From: Paenibacillus sp. NEAU-GSW1 | Lineage (GTDB): Bacteria > Bacillota > Bacilli > Paenibacillales > Paenibacillaceae | Assembly (NCBI RefSeq): GCF_009737085.1 | Contig: NZ_WOVL01000009.1 | Coordinates: 1-64,000, forward strand | Direction of reading: 5' to 3' | DNA: 64,000 bases | Made by a program: the position numbers and the translations under genes | Notes under the pieces: generated by a model | Told to the model about the DNA's origin: nothing | The model's input: the letters and a program-made list of their open reading frames with translations, nothing else | Databases searched by the model: none | Shown: positions 55,753 to 63,827 of the stretch, one piece after another | How positions within the stretch are numbered: position 1 is the stretch's first letter | Layout: each line of letters opens with the position of its first letter

Positions 55753-55824
55753 TTGTCCATCCCCTTCTGCTTTCCTCTTTTTCAAGTATTTGCATAATGG
55801 GGTATGAACTATTCGCTCAGGCAA

Positions 55825-56679
55825 CTAATTCGTTGTAAAACGTTTCCTGAAACGCAATGGCGGCAAACCTGTCTGTGCGGCGAAAAGCCTCGAAAAATGC
55901 GCCGTTTGGCGGAATCCCGTCTCTTCGGCGACGCGCGCGATCGTCCAGTCGGTTTTAATGAGCAGCAGTTTGGCCTGATCCAGCCGGTAATACAGCAAAT
56001 ATTGCTGCGGCGTGCAGCCGAATACCTCGGTCATGCTGCGTGTAATGTAATTGATATGCAGCTGCAGCGCCTCGCTCAGCATCGTATTTGTAATGACGCT
56101 GCGATAGTTCATTTTCAAATAAGCAGCCGCCCGCTCCGCGACTGACACGCCAGCTCTTGCCGCATCAGACCGCCAGCCTTCGTCGAGCATTTGGAGCAAA
56201 TGAAGAAATCGCTGCTGCCGCTCCCAGAAAGCGCCGTGCGACGAGCTTTGCGCCGCTTCGTGCAGCTGCGAGAAGATCAGCTTCGCTTCGTCAGGGAAAG
56301 AGAGATGCATTTTTTTCGGCAGCCGAATGGCATACGTATAATAGTCGCCGCGCAGCGAGCCGTTATGGCTCCCCTCGGTTTCCTCCCATGCCCCCACCGT
56401 CTGAAAATGAACCCAGTCGAACGTCGTCTCCTCCGTGCACGGTTTGAAAGAGCCGTGCCACTTATCCGGACGGAGTATAAGCACGTCGCCTGCTTTAAGC
56501 GTCCATTTATTTTTATCTTCTATAATATAAAGCGAGCCCTCCTGCACAAAAAGCAAGTCGAACACGCCGATATTCGTCCGGTTCGGATGCTCCTGTCCAA
56601 CCTCATAAGTGCTTCGATTCGATTCGATAAAAAAGGGCAGCGGAGGCGAACGAAACGTTAGCAGCAATTCTTCTTGCAC
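55825..56679 (-). CDS. AraC-family transcriptional regulator
   Basis: 284 residues. N-terminal cupin-type sensing domain (about 10-140, with DVLILRPDKWHGSF), C-terminal double HTH (about 185-284) with YLLYYRLDQAKLLLIKTDWTI and VAEETGFRQTAHFSRLFAAQTGLPP. GTG start 8 bases after GGGAG. Target unknown; SRAP gene lies downstream on the same strand. Confidence 0.9.
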   Translation of the reverse strand: MQEELLLTFRSPPLPFFIESNRSTYEVGQEHPNRTNIGVFDLLFVQEGSLYIIEDKNKWTLKAGDVLILRPDKWHGSFKPCTEETTFDWVHFQTVGAWEETEGSHNGSLRGDYYTYAIRLPKKMHLSFPDEAKLIFSQLHEAAQSSSHGAFWERQQRFLHLLQMLDEGWRSDAARAGVSVAERAAAYLKMNYRSVITNTMLSEALQLHINYITRSMTEVFGCTPQQYLLYYRLDQAKLLLIKTDWTIARVAEETGFRQTAHFSRLFAAQTGLPPLRFRKRFTTN

Positions 56680-56929
56680 AATAATCTCTCCCTGTATGTT
56701 ATGACCTGCTGTGAAAGCGCCATCTATAAGTAATAAACGAATAATCTCTTATTTTGCGGAGCTACTGCCATGTTACAAAAATCGCTAGGTTTTGTCTACC
56801 GAAGATGGACCACGGCGATAGCGAGAATAAGTGCGATTTGGAATTAATAGGTTGAAATATTTATGCCAATAAGGATAATAGTGTACGAGACATTATTTCA
56901 CGTTGCTTTGTATAAGGAGGACTTGGGCT
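56680..56929. other. promoter region, no gene
   Basis: Spacer between the divergent AraC and membrane protein genes. I saw no clear operator. Confidence 0.4.
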
Positions 56930-57457
56930 ATGAACGTATTTCGGCTCACATTTTTAAGCGTTAAAGCTATAGCAATGATATGTTTTATACAAGCGTTGAA
57001 GACGATTGGCATTGTCATTGATTATTTCTTCAATTGGATCGGAGAACCGTACCTTTATCCATCCATTCCGAGAAAGCTCATTGCCGATGTAGGCCCTTTT
57101 ATCGCCTATATCGTTATCGGAGTGCTGCTATGGGTGTTTACAGCCAAAATTACACGGATGCTTGTGCCGAATAACGAACTTCGATTCGAGATTAACACTG
57201 TCGGAATCATGCAGGTGGCAATCGGATTGGTCGGTATCTACTCCTTGCTGATAGATTTTTCAGCTGTTGCCTGGTCCATTCGGAACTATTTTGGCGGGGT
57301 GCTTGGACTGGATTATAACGTAGCCGGATATGGATTTTATTTAGATATGGTTGTGCATATTTTCAATTTGACGGTTAGTTTTTTTCTTCTTTTCAAGGCC
57401 GGCTGGATCTCGCGCAAGCTGCATGCCATATGGAATAAATCGATATCGAAAGGCTAA
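56930..57457 (+). CDS. four-helix membrane protein
   Basis: 175 residues from the ATG at 56930 (AAGGAGG 11 bases upstream). Hydrophobic segments near 8-30, 48-70, 85-105 and 130-155, with basic residues on both ends. Function unknown; own terminator. Confidence 0.7.
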   Translation: MNVFRLTFLSVKAIAMICFIQALKTIGIVIDYFFNWIGEPYLYPSIPRKLIADVGPFIAYIVIGVLLWVFTAKITRMLVPNNELRFEINTVGIMQVAIGLVGIYSLLIDFSAVAWSIRNYFGGVLGLDYNVAGYGFYLDMVVHIFNLTVSFFLLFKAGWISRKLHAIWNKSISKG

Positions 57458-57481
57458 TCTTAAACATTCATATAAACGCTT

Positions 57482-57516
57482 CAAGGCTGTCGAGAAATTC
57501 GATAGCCTTGTTTTGT
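57482..57516 (+). terminator. terminator of the membrane protein gene
   Basis: CAAGGCT..TCGA and TCGA..AGCCTTG form the stem, then TTTTGT. Confidence 0.75.
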
Positions 57517-57562
57517 AACGAAATGTCCTTTTGCGAGTCTTATGTCTGGAGGAGGTGAGAAT

Positions 57563-58042
57563 GTGACCCAATTTGAGCTCATTTACAATCAACATTTCAA
57601 GGACGTCTACCGCTTTGTCTTGTCCCTTTGCAGAGATGCTGCAATGGCCGAGGAGATCACGCAGGAGACTTTCTTTAAAGCTTTAAAAAGTATTCATCAA
57701 TTCAAAGGCACCAGCAAAATCAATGTCTGGCTTTGTCAAATCGCTAAAAACACCTACTTTTCTCACTTAGAGAAACAGAAACGATTCGCGCCCCATGAAC
57801 CGGCAGAGACCGTAAGCGAGCACAATCTCGAATCCATGATATTGGACAAAGAGGCGGTGTTTCGCATACATAAAGCTTTGCATGATCTGGAGGAGCCCTA
57901 TAAAGAAGTTTTTACACTGCGGATATTTGGAGAATTATCGTTCGCTCAGATCAGTCAAATATTTGAGAAGACGGAAAGCTGGTCCAGGGTTACATTCCAC
58001 CGTGCCAAACGAAAAGTGCAAGAACGCTTAAAGGAGGTCTAA
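57563..58042 (+). CDS. ECF sigma factor
   Basis: 159 residues from the GTG at 57563, directly behind GGAGGAGGTG. Region 2 (about 15-75: AEEITQETFFKALKSI) and region 4 (about 100-155: LEEPYKEVFTLRIFGELSFAQISQI). Followed 4 bases later by its anti-sigma gene. The pair resembles cell-envelope-stress sigma operons. Confidence 0.9.
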   Translation: MTQFELIYNQHFKDVYRFVLSLCRDAAMAEEITQETFFKALKSIHQFKGTSKINVWLCQIAKNTYFSHLEKQKRFAPHEPAETVSEHNLESMILDKEAVFRIHKALHDLEEPYKEVFTLRIFGELSFAQISQIFEKTESWSRVTFHRAKRKVQERLKEV

Positions 58043-58046
58043 CGCT

Positions 58047-58733
58047 TTGAAACAACCATTGTCATGCGAAATTATTAAAGATTTGTTGCCCTTGTATCAC
58101 GATGAGGTATGCAGCGCGGAAAGCGTTCGGTTGATCGAAGAGCATCTTGAGGACTGCCAAGCCTGCAGAATGGAGCTGGATAAATTCAAGGCAACAATCC
58201 CCCTGCCTGAACTAGAAAAGATAAACAATAGAAACGAAGCTGCTGCGATGAAAAGGATTGTCGCTGTTTGGCGGCGTTCAAATGTAAAATGGTTAACCTT
58301 TGGGCTGCTAGCTGCTACCCTTCTATTCGGAGGATATGCCGGCCTGTCGCAATGGAAGATTATGAAGGTCTCTTCGAATGTTATTGACGTTATTGAAGTA
58401 AACAAGCTATCCGACGGCAGAATTGCCTACCATGCCAAATTTACAGACGGCTACGACGTAAATCGCATCCGTTATTCGATGGACGGCGACGGCAATTTTT
58501 ATTTAACCCCGCTTCGTCCCGTCATCAAAACAAAGGTTTTAACCGAAAGGTTCTCTCACCTCTACGATACATTGGAGCATGAAAGCTACTACTATAAAGA
58601 AAAGTATGGCCAATCGGCGGAAATCACAGCTATCTATTTCAGGACGTCAGGCAAGGATATTTTGATCTGGAAGAAGGGAATGGAGCTGCCGGCGGCAAGC
58701 CCGCAATTTGAAGCGCAATTTCAGCCCGAGTAA
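58047..58733 (+). CDS. zinc-finger anti-sigma factor
   Basis: 228 residues. The N-terminal zf-HC2/ZAS motif HLEDCQAC (about 33-40) binds zinc and sequesters the sigma factor. One membrane helix (about 77-95) and an extracellular sensor domain follow. TTG start with AAAGGAGG 8 bases upstream. Partner of the sigma at 57563. Confidence 0.9.
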   Translation: MKQPLSCEIIKDLLPLYHDEVCSAESVRLIEEHLEDCQACRMELDKFKATIPLPELEKINNRNEAAAMKRIVAVWRRSNVKWLTFGLLAATLLFGGYAGLSQWKIMKVSSNVIDVIEVNKLSDGRIAYHAKFTDGYDVNRIRYSMDGDGNFYLTPLRPVIKTKVLTERFSHLYDTLEHESYYYKEKYGQSAEITAIYFRTSGKDILIWKKGMELPAASPQFEAQFQPE

Positions 58734-58767
58734 ACTTGCATGCCGTGCGTACGGCGGCTGGTTCCAC

Positions 58768-58822
58768 AAAAAAAACAACGCCCGTATCCGGATGAGGGGC
58801 AATCCGCCGGATGCGAGCGTTG
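58768..58822 (-). terminator. terminator of the flavodoxin operon
   Basis: CAACGCTCGCATCCGG pairs with CCGGATACGGGCGTTG; minus-strand tail TTTTTTTT. Confidence 0.85.
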
Positions 58823-58837
58823 CTTTCATTCCTTCAT

Positions 58838-59284
58838 TTATGCAAGCACAGACTTTGCCGCCAACCGTCCGAAAGCTCTGCACGCTTCCTTTTCCTCAGC
58901 TGAAGGACTGTACTCGACTTTCAACCCTTCGGCCACGATCTCAGCTCCGAGCTCCCGCAGCTTTTGCTCGATCAAGTCTACCGCCGCGCAATAGATGGGA
59001 TACGAGGTATCGCCCGAACCAAACGCTGCCGCTTTGCGGCCTGACAGGTCGAGTCCAGCCATTCCCTCGTAAAAATCGAGAAACTCATCGGGAAGCTCCC
59101 CGTCCCCCCACGTATAAGCGCCAATCACAATCCCGTCATAGGCAAGCATCTCGCCCGGCGAAGCGTCGAACGCTTCCTTCGAGACCACTTCAGCGCCCGT
59201 TTCCTGAGCGCCTTCCGCGATGTATTCAGCCATTTCCTCCGTATTGCCGGTCAGACTCGTATACAGCACCAAAATTTTCGGCAA
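58838..59284 (-). CDS. flavodoxin
   Basis: 148 residues. FMN phosphate loop YTSLTGNTEEMA (about 8-19), then AYTWGDGELPDEF (about 56-68) and FGSGDTSYPIYCAA (about 88-101), all classical. Start TTG, 8 bases after GGGGAG; a start 8 codons earlier also exists. Flavodoxins substitute for ferredoxin when iron is scarce, in keeping with Fur boxes upstream of this operon. It is the third gene. Confidence 0.9.
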   Translation of the reverse strand: MPKILVLYTSLTGNTEEMAEYIAEGAQETGAEVVSKEAFDASPGEMLAYDGIVIGAYTWGDGELPDEFLDFYEGMAGLDLSGRKAAAFGSGDTSYPIYCAAVDLIEQKLRELGAEIVAEGLKVEYSPSAEEKEACRAFGRLAAKSVLA

Positions 59285-59324
59285 ATGACGTCTCTCCCCG
59301 TTTATCAAATAGGATTAGCTTCCG

Positions 59325-60173
59325 CTACGTTACATGAGCATCCATCGTTTGAATGCCGTTGAACAGCGTAGCCATGTAAAATTGCCCGCCCTGCAAATCG
59401 ACGTCCGTCACCGGGAAGCCCATCTTAACGGACAGCATCATCAGCCTCTCCTTTATATAAGACAAACGGAACAAGCCATGATCGGTGCACACATAGATCT
59501 CTTTATTGAAGTTGCGAATGTTGAAAATAAAATGATTGCCAAAACGAATGCGATCAAAGCGCCCTTTTTTATCGCCGACCAGCAATTCCCCTTTGTCGCT
59601 TACGCCAAGCAAATGACCGCGAAAAATGCTCAAGCTCGTTACCGTGCAATTCAACTCGAAATGAGCCCAGTCGTCCATGAAGCGGTCATAAAGCGAAATC
59701 CCTTCGTCGTGGGCCACAATGAGGTATTGGGGCAAGTTCAGAAAATCATAAACTCGCTTATTGGCGCAATCCGTTTGCTCCCAGCGGTCTTTGGCGTGAA
59801 CCCATAGCCCGTATTCTGTCGCGGCATAGCCGATGCTGCCGAGCAGCCGGTATTGATAGCAAGGAACGGCAAGCCCGGTATCGGCCCATCGTCCGTTATC
59901 CAGTTGAAAAAGCCCTTCGTTCGTGCACGCATGAAGCAACCCGCTATGCAGCTGAAGCCTGTTGGCGCTTGCTTTCTCGGGCAGTCCGTCGCTCAATCGC
60001 TCCCATTTGCCGGACCCGCTAATTTCGTAGATGCCATGGCCGGTCGATGCGACATAGAGCGACTCTGCTCCCGCCGCTACCGAAGAGAACGGGAACAGCA
60101 TCCAGTTCCAAGGACGGCCGGACTCTGTGCTGCCAAGCTGCTTTGCCGTATTGTCAAAAGAATGCTCCTTCAC
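59325..60173 (-). CDS. predicted beta-propeller-like protein
   Basis: 282 residues built of repeated modules of about 40 residues, such as SLYVASTGHGIYEISGSGKWERL, LLHACTNEGLFQLDNGRW and YLIVAHDEGISLYDRFM. This suggests a six-bladed propeller (my reading). No signal peptide. GTG start overlaps the 56-residue gene's TGA by 4 bases, implying coupling. Function unknown. Confidence 0.65.
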   Translation of the reverse strand: MKEHSFDNTAKQLGSTESGRPWNWMLFPFSSVAAGAESLYVASTGHGIYEISGSGKWERLSDGLPEKASANRLQLHSGLLHACTNEGLFQLDNGRWADTGLAVPCYQYRLLGSIGYAATEYGLWVHAKDRWEQTDCANKRVYDFLNLPQYLIVAHDEGISLYDRFMDDWAHFELNCTVTSLSIFRGHLLGVSDKGELLVGDKKGRFDRIRFGNHFIFNIRNFNKEIYVCTDHGLFRLSYIKERLMMLSVKMGFPVTDVDLQGGQFYMATLFNGIQTMDAHVT

Positions 60174-60340
60174 GGTTGAATCAGCTCCATTCTTTGTTGT
60201 CGGTTTCCTTCAACCGAGCCTCGTTCCAGGCTTGCTGCCGTTGCAGGCTGACGATCCTGCTGCCAATTGACGCGTCTATATTCAAGCATGAGCTTCGCTG
60301 AATTTTTCTTTTTTACGACCATCTCGTAAAGCAATCCCAT
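60170..60340 (-). CDS. 56-residue protein, first gene of the flavodoxin operon
   Basis: Begins MGLLYEMVVKKKNSAKLMLEY; basic, no Cys, no membrane helix. AGGAGG precedes the ATG and the stop overlaps the next gene (GTGA). Good support as a real gene though short. No family recognised. Confidence 0.65.
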   Translation of the reverse strand: MGLLYEMVVKKKNSAKLMLEYRRVNWQQDRQPATAASLERGSVEGNRQQRMELIQP

Positions 60341-60488
60341 CCTGCTTCCTCCTATTTATACCTGCCGGTGTATGCTTTGCTTTTCATGATGCTATGTAAG
60401 TAGATGTATTGTGGCTTGAACGATATGACTTGTGAAAGTTGATCGATCAGTAATCAGCTGCTTGATGTTAGTGATTAGTCGTGTGGTG
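60341..60488 (-). promoter_or_regulatory. distal part of the operon leader
   Basis: AT-rich sequence between the minisatellite and the 60340 start. No terminator seen on the minus strand, so the upstream promoter can reach the genes. Confidence 0.4.
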
Positions 60489-60857
60489 ACTTGTCGCTTG
60501 GTGACTATCGCTTGGTGATCTATCGCTTGGCGACTATCGCTAGGCGACTATCGTTTGGCGATTTGTCGCTTGGTGATCTATCGCTCGGCGATCTATCGCT
60601 CGGCGATCTGTCGCTCGGCGATCTATCGCTTGGTGATCTATCGCTTGGTGATCTATCGCTTGGCGACTATCGCTTGGTGACTATCGCTTGTTGATCTGTC
60701 GCTTGGCGACTATCGCTTGGTGATCTGTCGCTTGGTGATCTATCGCTTGGTGACTATCGCTTGGTGACTATCGCTTGGTGATCTATCGCTTGTTGATCTA
60801 TCGCTTGTTGATCTGTCGCTTGTTGATCTGTCGCTTGTTGATCTGTCGCTTGGCGAC
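60489..60857 (-). repeat. 14-15-bp minisatellite of mini-hairpins
   Basis: About 25 units of TCGCTTGGCGACTA or TCGCTTGGTGATCTA. Many contain TCGC-TTG-GCGA, a 4-bp stem with a 3-base loop; others form it with G-U pairs. A repetitive frame reading SLGDL arises from the period and is not a gene. Confidence 0.9.
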
Positions 60858-60883
60858 TATTCACTCATTGATAATTCAATAGT

Positions 60884-60938
60884 TGATAATGATTATCACT
60901 TTCGTATTTATGATAACCATTCTCAATTACAATGTCAA
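60884..60938 (-). promoter_or_regulatory. Fur-box promoter directed to the flavodoxin operon
   Basis: On the minus strand TTGACA (60933-60938), exactly 17 bases, TATCAT (60910-60915). TGATAATGATTATCA (60884-60898) is a perfect 7-1-7 Fur box, and TGATAACCATTCTCA (60911-60925), overlapping the -10, is a near match. Fur-iron would block it. Confidence 0.8.
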
Positions 60939-60960
60939 CCTTCAACTTGAAACAATTCCC

Positions 60961-61036
60961 TTTTAGGCTCATTTGTGTCTAAAATCTTTGCCATACTGCT
61001 TCTGCGACGCGTTTTAGGCTCATTTAAGACTAAAAG
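60961..61036. repeat. two TTTTAG..CTAAAA hairpins
   Basis: TTTTAGGCTCATTTGTGTCTAAAA-type hairpin at 60961 and a variant near 61012, about 51 bases apart. They adjoin the Fur region and the array below. Confidence 0.7.
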
Positions 61037-61080
61037 AACCTCGCTTACCAATCGACTCATCGCTCGCCCCCAGCACAAAC

Positions 61081-61786
61081 AGCTGTAAGGCCACTTTCGG
61101 CCTTACAGCTCTCCATTCCATCCAACTGCAGTGGCTCACCGTCACTGTAAGGCCAGTTCTGGCCTTACATCCTCGCTCGCACCCTGCACAAACAGCTATA
61201 AGGCCACTTTCGGCCTTACAGCTCTCCATTCCACCCAACTGCAGCGGCTCACCGCCACTGTAAGGCCATTTCTGGCCTTACAACCTCGCTCGCGCCCAAC
61301 ACAAACAGCTGTAAGGCCACTTTCGGCCTTTCAGCTCTCCATTCCACCCAACTGCAGCGCTCACCGCCACTGTAAGGCCAGTTCTGGCCTTACAACCTCG
61401 CTCGCGCCCAACACAAACAGCCGTAAGGCCACTTTCGGCCTTTCAGCTCTCCATTCCACCCAACTGCAGCGCTCACCGCCACTGTAAGGCCAGTTCTGGC
61501 CTTGCAACCTCGCTCGCGCCCAACACAAACAGCTGTAAGGCCACTTACGGCCTTACAGCTCTCCATTCCACCCAACTGCAGCGCTCACCGCCACTGTAAG
61601 GCCATTTCTGGCCTTGCAACCTCGCTCGCGCCCAACACAAACAGCTGTAAGGCCACTTTCGGCCTTACAGCTCTCCATTCCACCCAACTGCAGCGGCTCA
61701 CCGTCACTGTAAGGCCATTTCTGGCCTTACAACCTCGCTCGCGCCCAACACAAACAGCTGTAAGGCCACTTACGGCCTTACAGCTC
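61081..61786. repeat. 112-113-bp tandem array of paired hairpins
   Basis: Six units, with CTCCATTCCA recurring at 61111, 61224, 61337, 61449, 61561 and 61673. Two hairpins per unit: CTGTAAGGCC..GGCCTTACAG and CTGTAAGGCC..TGGCCTTACA. Same period and paired AAGGCC/GGCCTT plan as the 54364 array, but spacers are unrelated. Confidence 0.95.
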
Positions 61787-61817
61787 ACTAGTTCCTCTGT
61801 ACTCAGTTCGCGCGCCC

Positions 61818-62369
61818 CTACTTCAATCGCAATTTCATCTTGACGACGACGGTGTCCGCCTCAAAACGAACGTCGCCGACACTAATTATGTTCTGCGAAA
61901 ATTCAAGCGGCACAATTTTCCGCTCCAGCAGTCCCGTCGACAAGCCATGACCGCGAACAGTTAGCGATACCGGCTCAAGGACGACATTCGGCGGTTGCCA
62001 GGACAGCTTGTATGTCCCCAGCAAGCCGACAGGCAGCCGATCGCGATAAGTAATATTAAGATGCGCGAGCAGCCTGTCCCCTTCAAGCTCAAATCGCGCC
62101 CCATCCAGCGTCACGCCTGCCGGCAGACCCTCGGCGATCTCGCTCAAATTCATTTTCATCAGATTGTTAACATCCGCTTCGGTCAGCACAAGCTCAGGCG
62201 ACAGCCGCTTCACCATGCTGAGCGCTTTCGCCTGGATGTCAACCGGCTCGTACCGCAGATCCAAGCTTTCGCGAGGCGCGACATACGATTTCAGCCACAA
62301 GCCCCCGGCAATAAGTACAATTGCCGCCGCTGCAATTAAGAGAATAAAACGTTTTAACCATTTTCCCAT
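61818..62369 (-). CDS. membrane-anchored protein (DUF2140/YpmS-like)
   Basis: 183 residues from the ATG at 62369, behind GGAGGGG (an upstream start at 62408 adds 13). One N-terminal helix (about 7-27), then an extracytoplasmic beta-rich domain. LTEADVNNLMKMNL and ITYRDRLPVGLLGTYKL fit the DUF2140 group as I recall it. Function unknown. Confidence 0.65.
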   Translation of the reverse strand: MGKWLKRFILLIAAAAIVLIAGGLWLKSYVAPRESLDLRYEPVDIQAKALSMVKRLSPELVLTEADVNNLMKMNLSEIAEGLPAGVTLDGARFELEGDRLLAHLNITYRDRLPVGLLGTYKLSWQPPNVVLEPVSLTVRGHGLSTGLLERKIVPLEFSQNIISVGDVRFEADTVVVKMKLRLK

Positions 62370-62466
62370 TCCCGATGCTCTCCCCTCCGCTCCAAACCCT
62401 CCCCGCAACCATAACTGATTACGGATTTATCTATTAAAAACAACTGCACGTTGCAAGCGAGAATGC

Positions 62467-62472
62467 TATAAT
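62467..62472 (+). promoter_or_regulatory. candidate -10 element of ilvA
   Basis: TATAAT, about 50 bases before the start; the -35 region (CTGCAC, 17-base spacer) is poor. Confidence 0.45.
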
Positions 62473-62523
62473 GAATCATTCTAAGCTGTCGCAAGAAGCT
62501 TAACATTCGAGAGGTGATCGCAC

Positions 62524-63819
62524 ATGGAATTCCAACCGACTCAACTGCAGCAACAATCGCAAACGCAAACTTCCGTCAAAATCGGGCTTGAAGAAATCGT
62601 CCACGCGCAAATGCATTTGAAGGACGTCATTACACGGACGCCGCTCCAGTACAATCGTGTGCTCTCGGAGCGTTACGGCTGCACGGTATTGTTAAAACGG
62701 GAAGATCTACAAATCGTCCGCTCTTTCAAAATTCGCGGCGCCTATCATCTGATGCGCTCGCTGCCGCCGGAGCGTCTCGCTTCGGGCGTCATTTGCGCCA
62801 GCGCAGGCAACCACGCCCAAGGCGTCGCTTACTCCTGCCAAACGCTCGGCATTCCGGGCAAAATATATATGCCTAGCACGACGCCAAGGCAAAAGGTGCA
62901 TCAAGTGAAATTTTTCGGCGGCACTTTTGTTGAGGTGATCTTAACCGGCGACACGTTTGACGATGCTTATGCCGAAGCTGTTGCCGAGAGCGAACGCAGC
63001 GGCATGGCGTTTGTCCATCCGTTCGACGATCCGAAAATTATCGCCGGCAACGGCACGATCGGCCAAGAGCTGATGGAAGCGGCCGAATCCGTTCCGGATT
63101 ACGTGCTGGTCACCGTCGGAGGCGGCGGACTTGCTGCCGGCGTTTCCTCTTACGTAAAGGCCGTCTCCCCCGCTACGAAGGTCATCGGCGTCGAGCCGGA
63201 AGGCGCGCCGTCGCTTCGTCAGGCGTTTGACGCCGGCCATGTCGTAACGCTGGAGCAGATCGAAAAATTCGTTGACGGAGCTGCCGTTAAGCGCGTCGGC
63301 GATATGACGTACGCCATCTGCCGCGAGCTGCTCGACGACGTTATTGCCGTTCCCGAGGGCAAAGTTTGTACGACGCTGCTCGATCTGTACAACGAAAACG
63401 CCATCGTTGCCGAACCGGCTGGCGCAGTACCGATCGCCGCGCTTGAGCAATTGCGCGAGGAAATTTCCGGCAAAACGGTCGTCTGCGTGATCAGCGGCGG
63501 CAACAATGACGTCGACCGGATGCAGGAGATCAAAGAGCGTTCGCTCATCTACGAAGGGCTCAAGCATTATTTTATGCTCAGCTTCCCGCAACGGGCTGGC
63601 GCGCTTCGCGAATTTCTTGATGACGTGCTCGGTCCAAACGATGACATTACCCGCTTTGAATATACGAAAAAGCACAATAAAGACAACGGCCCTTCCCTGG
63701 TCGGCATCGAGCTGAAGCATCGTGAAGACTACGAACCGCTCATCGGCAGAATGCAGAAGAAGGGCATTCAATTCGTTGAACTGAACAAGGATCCTGTTCT
63801 GTTCAACCTGCTTATCTGA
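62524..63819 (+). CDS. ilvA: threonine ammonia-lyase (biosynthetic)
   Basis: 431 residues. PLP enzyme of fold II: SFKIRGAYHLM (about 68-78) with the Schiff-base Lys, SAGNHAQGVAYSC (about 95-107), GGGGLAAGVSSYVK (about 200-213). A C-terminal regulatory ACT-like domain follows (about 330-431), with FPQRAGALREFLDDVLG. Converts threonine to 2-oxobutanoate for isoleucine. No T-box was seen. Slightly longer at the N-terminus (Gln-rich) than usual. Confidence 0.9.
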   Translation: MEFQPTQLQQQSQTQTSVKIGLEEIVHAQMHLKDVITRTPLQYNRVLSERYGCTVLLKREDLQIVRSFKIRGAYHLMRSLPPERLASGVICASAGNHAQGVAYSCQTLGIPGKIYMPSTTPRQKVHQVKFFGGTFVEVILTGDTFDDAYAEAVAESERSGMAFVHPFDDPKIIAGNGTIGQELMEAAESVPDYVLVTVGGGGLAAGVSSYVKAVSPATKVIGVEPEGAPSLRQAFDAGHVVTLEQIEKFVDGAAVKRVGDMTYAICRELLDDVIAVPEGKVCTTLLDLYNENAIVAEPAGAVPIAALEQLREEISGKTVVCVISGGNNDVDRMQEIKERSLIYEGLKHYFMLSFPQRAGALREFLDDVLGPNDDITRFEYTKKHNKDNGPSLVGIELKHREDYEPLIGRMQKKGIQFVELNKDPVLFNLLI

Positions 63820-63827
63820 TTATTTTG

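Noticed and set aside
56700-56730. TGTGAAAGCGCCATCT as a cre site before the AraC gene
   Set aside because: Several positions of the second half-site fail the consensus.
60491-60694. Frame encoding repeated SLGDL, resembling a pentapeptide-repeat protein
   Set aside because: It comes from a 15-bp minisatellite on the plus strand, lacks a ribosome binding site, and varies with the repeat; the minus-strand leader is the better explanation.
61131-61843. Long plus- and minus-strand frames in the second hairpin array
   Set aside because: Periodic artefacts of a 112-113-bp repeat.
62409-62523. T-box leader for ilvA
   Set aside because: The leader is only about 50 bases and has no T-box sequence or specifier stem.
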